Source of the DNA: Candidatus Avelusimicrobium pecoris
Lineage (GTDB): Bacteria; Elusimicrobiota; Elusimicrobia; Elusimicrobiales; Elusimicrobiaceae
DNA length: 64,000 nt
Reading direction: 5' to 3'
Assembly (NCBI GenBank): GCA_902761975.1
Contig: CACWMG010000001.1
Coordinates: 8,340-72,339 of the forward strand
The translations under genes and the position numbers were made by a program. Positions 59,402 through 64,000 of the stretch are shown here, piece by piece. The notes beneath the pieces are model-generated. The model was given only the letters and a program-made list of their open reading frames with translations, was not told the origin of the DNA and made no database searches. Numbering within the stretch: position 1 is the first letter of the stretch; every line of letters begins with the position of its first letter.

Positions 59402-60078
59402 TGGCAAAATTTTTTAAATTTTTACTGGCTTGTGTATTACTGCCCATTACGTGTTTGGTGGTGTGGCAAGACGTGCGCATTTTGCTAAGCGTACTGGGGC
59501 ATTTAAGCGCCACGATTTCGTTTGTGCTGGGGGCGGCGGTGTATGCGGGGATTCATTACAAGTATTATAATTTTTCGCGCCTTTATGTATTTATGCACGA
59601 GATGACCCACGCCGTGGCCGCTATTTTGTGCGGGGTGCGCATTAAAGACGTACATGTAGGGCAAGAAAGCGGCTACGTCAAAATGAACCGTACCAATACG
59701 TTTATTGCGCTGGCCCCGTATTTTGTGCCGGGATATGTGGTACTGCTGGCTATGCTCTACTTGTTACTTAGTTTTTTTATGGATTTGACCCCGTACCGCC
59801 ATATCGTACTGTTTTTAGTTGGGTTTTTTATGACGTTTCACTTTATCCAAACGTTTCACACGTTGTGGGAGGCCGATCAGCCCGATTTGCAACTGGCGGG
59901 GGGGAAGTTTTTCTCGTGCGTGAGCATTGTGCTAGCCAATATGTTGGTGCTGGCGGGGGTGCTTAAAATTTTGTTCCCGCAAGATGTATTTTTATGGACT
60001 GCCGTAAAAGAGGTGGCCGCGCAAGTGCGCACAGGGTGGCAAATTATAGTAGACTATATACTGGAGAGAGTTAAATAA
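59401..60078 (+). CDS. Membrane protein with an HEMTH metallopeptidase-like motif
   Basis: A 225-residue integral membrane protein with about five helices. H66-EMT-H70 matches HExxH of site-2-type (M50) metallopeptidases, and ALAPYFVPGY (about 103-112) and EADQPDLQ (about 157-164) could supply the third zinc ligand and helix break. The classical M50 NxxPxxxxDG motif is not clear, so activity is unproven. It starts on the last base of the lplA stop codon, and its stop codon directly precedes the AsmA-like gene. Confidence 0.75.
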   Translation: MAKFFKFLLACVLLPITCLVVWQDVRILLSVLGHLSATISFVLGAAVYAGIHYKYYNFSRLYVFMHEMTHAVAAILCGVRIKDVHVGQESGYVKMNRTNTFIALAPYFVPGYVVLLAMLYLLLSFFMDLTPYRHIVLFLVGFFMTFHFIQTFHTLWEADQPDLQLAGGKFFSCVSIVLANMLVLAGVLKILFPQDVFLWTAVKEVAAQVRTGWQIIVDYILERVK

Positions 60079-62388
60079 ATGTCCCCCGAGAACCGACGCA
60101 AACGCGCCAGAAAGAAGTTATTTGTGCGCAAAACCAAACGTTTTAGCAAAGCCAGTGCCTTAACGGCCACCCGGCTGGTGCTGTTTGCCGTGATGGTGCT
60201 ACTGCTTTTGCTATGCGTAGCTTGGATATTTTTTGTGCGCGCGTTTAACGCCCAACACATTAGCGAGGTCATCACCCAAACCTTACAGCAAAAACTAAAC
60301 CGCCCGGTGATGATTTCTTCCTTACATTTAAAATATTTAAACACGGTGGAATTAAAAGGGTTTTACGTGCTGGATACGTATGGGGAGCCGGGCAAGCCGT
60401 TTTTGGCGGCCGATTCGGTAACCTTGGCGTTTGATATTTTGCCGCTACTGGACGGCAAATTAGTTATCCGTGAAGTGTCTTTAAATGCGCCGCGCTTTAA
60501 TTTAGTGCGCAGTAAAGAAGGCCTTTACAACGTGCCGCGCGTGGAAATGAAGAAAAAAGGGCCCTCCACTTACACCAGCGGTACGGGCCGCAAATTTACG
60601 GTAAGCGTAGAGGACTGGCGCATTAAAGAGGGCGTGTTTAGTTTTAAGGATTTAGTTTCCGGTGCGGCCCATGCACTCTACGGGGTGAACGCCAAATTTG
60701 AAAATTTACGCTTTGATGACCTCTCGCGCTTTGAGCTAAGCATGATGCTACGCAACCAGTGGCAAGAGAAAATTTCCGAAATTGAAATTGACGCCACCGG
60801 GCATATCAACCTGGCTGATTTTAACTGGCGCGAGTTTGCGCTTCGTAGCGTCAAAACGCAAGTGTATTTATTCAAAACCCCCATTGAACTGGAACTGGAC
60901 GCAGATAATATGGTGGAGCCCCATTTTAAACTGACCCTGGCGGCCCCGTCGTTTAGTGCGCAAGATGTGTCTTTATTTGGGGTGGACAAAATGCAATTTG
61001 CGGTGCCCGCTTCTACCATAAAGGCAGAGGGAGCTTTGACGGAAAATTACCGCAAACTTACTTTATCTTCCGTGCAAGCCCAGGCGGGGGATTTGGCCCT
61101 GCGCGCAAGCGGCTGGGCGGATTTTGCCGCTGACCCCTGGACGGCGCAAGTGGATTTTTCCACCCCCTTGTTCACCTTGCCCGGTAAAGAAAATTTAGTG
61201 CCCCTGTTAGGTAAATACAAACTGACGGGGCGTAGCAGTGTAAGCGGGCAGTTGGCGCGGCAAAATGGCAAATTTACCCTGCCGTTACTCAACGTGCAGG
61301 CCGAGGATGTATCGGGCGATTTTTACGGGTTTAAGGCGCGCGGCGTTAGCGGCACGTTTCAGACCAAGCAAAACTTTGCCGATTTGTACGCCCGCACCAC
61401 GGCCGGACAAGTGAAAGTGGACCGCTCCACCTTTGATAAACTGCAATTAAGCGGGTCCTGGCGCAAAGGGAATTTATATGCCAATATCGCGTCGTGTGAG
61501 TTAAACGGCGAGAAACTAAAACTAAATTTAGACGTGCGCAACCTGAAAAATAAAAACCGCAAAATTACCACCCATGTGCATTTTGGCAATTTTGACCCCA
61601 TAGCATTTATTAACGTGGTAACAGATTTTGTAACCGTAATTCACCAAATTAGCGGCGGAGGACCTGGCCGGCCCGAAGTAACCGGCGAGTTGGCGTGGCT
61701 ACGCAACTTCCGCGACCGTCTGCCGGAATTTATGCCCAATTTTGCCGGCACTTTATCCGCGGGGACGTTTTCCTCGGCGGTGCTTTCCGGCAATGATTTT
61801 AGGGCCGAGTTTAATTTGACCGGCCTTACGGCGGGGGCCAAAATGCTCTCCGGCCCCATTAAGCTAAAACTGCAAGAAGGGGTCATCCACCAAATGGAAA
61901 AACTGGCCGCCGAACAAGAAGCCTTAAACGTAACATTTCAGCCCTTTATTATGATGCACCGTATGGAGCGCGCGGGAAGTTTTAGCGTGGGCAAAGTGCT
62001 GCGCGACGTAGAAGTGAAAGAGTTGGGCACCTCGGTCCAGTTTGCCGGGGGCGGTATGCAAATTAACAACGCCTACACGGTGGGGCCCACCATTTCGGCC
62101 GCCGTGAGCGGGTGGACCGATTGGGTGAAAGAAAATTTTGATTTAACCATTTACACCATGTTCACCAACACCTCCAAAACCGGGGTGCTGGCGGAAAACT
62201 TAACCGACGAGTCCGGCAACCCCGCGCTGGCGTTTCGGGTAACGTCCTCTATGACCAAACCCAAACTGGAAATGCTACGCGCCAAAAAAGCCGGCAACAT
62301 CATCCGCGCCGCCCAAGAAAAGGGCGTAGAGACCGATTTTAACGAAGTGACAAAGTTTATCCAAGGAGAATTCCATGCCACGAAATAA
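60079..62388 (+). CDS. AsmA-like envelope protein
   Basis: A 769-residue protein with a basic cytoplasmic N-terminus, one membrane helix (about 32-53) and a long beta-rich periplasmic region. LNRPVMISSLHLKYLNTVELKGFYV-type residues after the anchor (kept short here: about 72-96) and the LPLLDGKLVIREVSLNAPRFN segment match AsmA/TamB-like repeats. Such proteins are thought to bridge the inner and outer membranes and move phospholipids. It ends inside the next gene (14-base overlap). Confidence 0.82.
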   Translation: MSPENRRKRARKKLFVRKTKRFSKASALTATRLVLFAVMVLLLLLCVAWIFFVRAFNAQHISEVITQTLQQKLNRPVMISSLHLKYLNTVELKGFYVLDTYGEPGKPFLAADSVTLAFDILPLLDGKLVIREVSLNAPRFNLVRSKEGLYNVPRVEMKKKGPSTYTSGTGRKFTVSVEDWRIKEGVFSFKDLVSGAAHALYGVNAKFENLRFDDLSRFELSMMLRNQWQEKISEIEIDATGHINLADFNWREFALRSVKTQVYLFKTPIELELDADNMVEPHFKLTLAAPSFSAQDVSLFGVDKMQFAVPASTIKAEGALTENYRKLTLSSVQAQAGDLALRASGWADFAADPWTAQVDFSTPLFTLPGKENLVPLLGKYKLTGRSSVSGQLARQNGKFTLPLLNVQAEDVSGDFYGFKARGVSGTFQTKQNFADLYARTTAGQVKVDRSTFDKLQLSGSWRKGNLYANIASCELNGEKLKLNLDVRNLKNKNRKITTHVHFGNFDPIAFINVVTDFVTVIHQISGGGPGRPEVTGELAWLRNFRDRLPEFMPNFAGTLSAGTFSSAVLSGNDFRAEFNLTGLTAGAKMLSGPIKLKLQEGVIHQMEKLAAEQEALNVTFQPFIMMHRMERAGSFSVGKVLRDVEVKELGTSVQFAGGGMQINNAYTVGPTISAAVSGWTDWVKENFDLTIYTMFTNTSKTGVLAENLTDESGNPALAFRVTSSMTKPKLEMLRAKKAGNIIRAAQEKGVETDFNEVTKFIQGEFHATK

Positions 62389-62950
62389 CTTAGATGTTTT
62401 ATGCCTCTTGCAAGAGCATGGGGCCATTGTAGAGGGCCATTTCCAGATGCCTTCCGGCTTCCACAGCCAGACGTATATTCAAACGTCTTTACTGTTGCAG
62501 CACCCGCACCTGGCGCAGAAAATTGCGGGGGCGCTATCGGAAAAATTTACTAAAAAAGCAGACGTCATTTTAGCGCTTACCCCGTCGGACAGTGTGCTGG
62601 CGCAAGAAGTGGCACGCGTGCGCGGGGCACGGGCTATTTTTGCTTCTAAAGATGAAAACGGCGAAATGATTTTAAAGCATAACTTTACCATTAAACCCGG
62701 CGAAAAAGTGCTGATTGTGGACGACGTAGCCGTATCCGGCCGCAAAATCAACCGCGCGATTGACCTGGTCAACCGTTTGCAAGGCGACGTGATTGGCGTG
62801 GGCGTGATTGTGGACCGCTCCATGGGGTATTTGCCCTTAACTGTGCCGCTACGCGCGCTACTCTCTTACCCTATTCAAACTTTTACGGCCCCGCAATGCC
62901 CGTTGTGTGCGGCTAAAATCCCCTTTACGCACATGGAGGAAATGAAGTGA
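62375..62950 (+). CDS. pyrE: Orotate phosphoribosyltransferase-like protein
   Basis: A 191-residue type I PRTase. GAIVEGHFQMPSGFHSQTYI and QEVARVRGARAIFASK fit orotate PRTase, which makes OMP in pyrimidine synthesis. Two key loops diverge: the PRPP loop reads VLIVDDVAVSGRK instead of the usual DVxTTGGS, and LALTPSDSVLAQEVA replaces the usual SPALGGxxxGxEVA. It may use another substrate or be an OPRT variant. C-terminal CPLCAAK suggests a metal site. Confidence 0.75.
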   Translation: MPRNNLDVLCLLQEHGAIVEGHFQMPSGFHSQTYIQTSLLLQHPHLAQKIAGALSEKFTKKADVILALTPSDSVLAQEVARVRGARAIFASKDENGEMILKHNFTIKPGEKVLIVDDVAVSGRKINRAIDLVNRLQGDVIGVGVIVDRSMGYLPLTVPLRALLSYPIQTFTAPQCPLCAAKIPFTHMEEMK

Positions 62951-64000
62951 TTGAAATTAAACTCAAAGCTAAAGAAGAACGCCGCCTCAATGCCGGGCAT
63001 TGGTGGGTGTTTTCCAACGAGATTGACGGCCTGGACACGTCTATTGAGCCGGGCACGTTGGTGCGTGTGCTGTCCCACGAGGGCAAACAAGTGGGGCATG
63101 GGTATTTTAACCCGCATAGTTTAATTGCGGTGCGTCTGTTGCAAAAAGGCGAAGACGCCCTGCCCGAAGATTTTGTATTTGAAAACTTGGATAACGCGTA
63201 CGCCTACCGCAAAGAAATTGGCGTGCGCAAATACGGGCGCATGTGCTATGGCGAGGCCGATAATATGCCCGGCTTGGTGGTGGACCGGTATGGCGACGTA
63301 TTGGTAGTGGACGTATTGACCGCAGGCATGGAGCGGTTGAAACCCCAAATTACCAAAGCGTTACAAAAGATTTTTAAACCCACCGGCATTTATTACAAAA
63401 ACGATAGTGCTTTCCGTGCGTTGGAAGGGTTAACCAACACGCCGGAAATAGTGGGCGAAGTGCCCGACCAAGTGGAAATAGAAGAAAACGGTGTAAAATA
63501 TATCGTCCCCTTGCGCGGCGGGCAAAAGACCGGTTTTTATTTTGACCAACGTGAAAACCGCGAATTTCTAAAACCCTATTTCAAAGATAAACTGGTGCTT
63601 GATTTATATTCGTATATCGGCTCGTTTGGTATTACAGCCGCCTTGGCCGGCGCTACGCAAGTGTGGGGGTGCGATTCCTCTGCCGCCGCCGTGGAATGCG
63701 CCAAGAAAAACGCCGAACTTAACGGCGTGCAAGACACAGTGGTGTTTCACCGCGACGACGCCGAGCGGCTCCTTTCCGCCCTTAAAAAGGGCGAACTGCC
63801 CGACACGCCCGATATGGTCCTGTTGGACCCGCCTGCCTTTGTCAAAAGCCGCAAAGCGTTGCCGCAAGCGGTGGGGCTGTATGTAAAGCTTGTTAAAATG
63901 GCATTGGAAGGGATGAAAGCCGGCAGCTATTTGGCGTTTTCTACCTGTAGCCACCACATTTCGCGCGAGCTGTTTGTGGATATCATCCGCCAGGGGGCTA
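62947..64000 (+). CDS. rlmI: Class I SAM-dependent rRNA methyltransferase (RlmI-like), cut by window end
   Basis: 351 codons are visible and the gene runs off the window. It starts with GTG, overlapping the pyrE stop codon by four bases (GTGA). An N-terminal PUA domain (about 1-75) is followed by the RlmI middle domain and a Rossmann methyltransferase core: LDLYSYIGSFGITAA at about 218-232, DPPAFVKSRK near 296, and FSTCSHHI near 338. RlmI makes m5C1962 in 23S rRNA in E. coli; the exact target here is inferred. Confidence 0.9.
   Translation, partial: MIEIKLKAKEERRLNAGHWWVFSNEIDGLDTSIEPGTLVRVLSHEGKQVGHGYFNPHSLIAVRLLQKGEDALPEDFVFENLDNAYAYRKEIGVRKYGRMCYGEADNMPGLVVDRYGDVLVVDVLTAGMERLKPQITKALQKIFKPTGIYYKNDSAFRALEGLTNTPEIVGEVPDQVEIEENGVKYIVPLRGGQKTGFYFDQRENREFLKPYFKDKLVLDLYSYIGSFGITAALAGATQVWGCDSSAAAVECAKKNAELNGVQDTVVFHRDDAERLLSALKKGELPDTPDMVLLDPPAFVKSRKALPQAVGLYVKLVKMALEGMKAGSYLAFSTCSHHISRELFVDIIRQGA

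Overview
The window looks like a chromosomal segment of a gut-type Elusimicrobiota bacterium, a relative of Elusimicrobium minutum. This is inferred from the many single type IV pilin-like genes with a near-identical N-terminal core, the split glycine decarboxylase, the Gram-negative rod-shape and AsmA genes, and the ribosomal gene order. The sequence does not name the species, and placing the 16S gene at about 3347-4861 would settle it.

Layout. 110-1957 is a very large prepilin with thrombospondin-like Cys repeats. 1958-3346 holds a terminator, palindromic repeats and five tandem sigma70-type promoters for an rRNA operon (16S, tRNA-Ile, tRNA-Ala, 23S, 5S; 3347-8790). After a second prepilin (9184-9831) come rplJ-rplL-rpoB-rpoC-rpsL-rpsG-fusA (10088-22332). 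A third prepilin and apt lie on the minus strand. From 24183 to 49369 almost everything is on the plus strand with tiny gaps: the S10, spc and alpha ribosomal operons with secY, adk, map, infA and rpoA, running straight into mreB-mreC-mreD-mrdA-rodA, a radical-SAM-linked protein, rng and an amidase. 49370-54400 is an accessory stretch with repeats, an orphan C-protein-like regulator, a fourth prepilin, a split chromate transporter, a secreted protein, a YgjP-like metalloprotein and a fifth prepilin. 54401-64000 holds gcvT-gcvH-gcvPA-gcvPB-lplA, a membrane HEMTH protein, an AsmA-like protein, a divergent pyrE-like gene and an rlmI-like methyltransferase cut by the window end.

The most unusual biology concerns the five scattered prepilin genes. 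First, three of them (at 9184, 23047 minus and 54064 minus) share a long 5' leader with one architecture: two small hairpins, then a long closing helix enclosing a second helix and two hairpins. Helix sequences differ between copies but pairing is kept, which is covariation typical of a structured cis-regulatory RNA. In each copy a segment near the start codon can be hidden by pairing, and in two copies the hiding strand is shared with another helix, as in a riboswitch expression platform. I do not recognise the motif. Second, all five prepilin genes carry dispersed repeat DNA inside the coding sequence of the cleaved leader peptide. I saw none in any other gene here, so the leader seems to be a permissive landing site. 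Third, the prepilin at 50235 lacks the RNA leader but shares its upstream region with a divergent C-protein-like regulator and a C-box-like operator.

Functional links: GcvT, H, PA and PB plus the lipoate ligase form the glycine cleavage system except its dihydrolipoyl dehydrogenase, which is not in the window. MreBCD, PBP2 and RodA form the elongasome. No pilus assembly genes (pilB, pilC, pilD, pilQ) are present, so every pilin here is an orphan.
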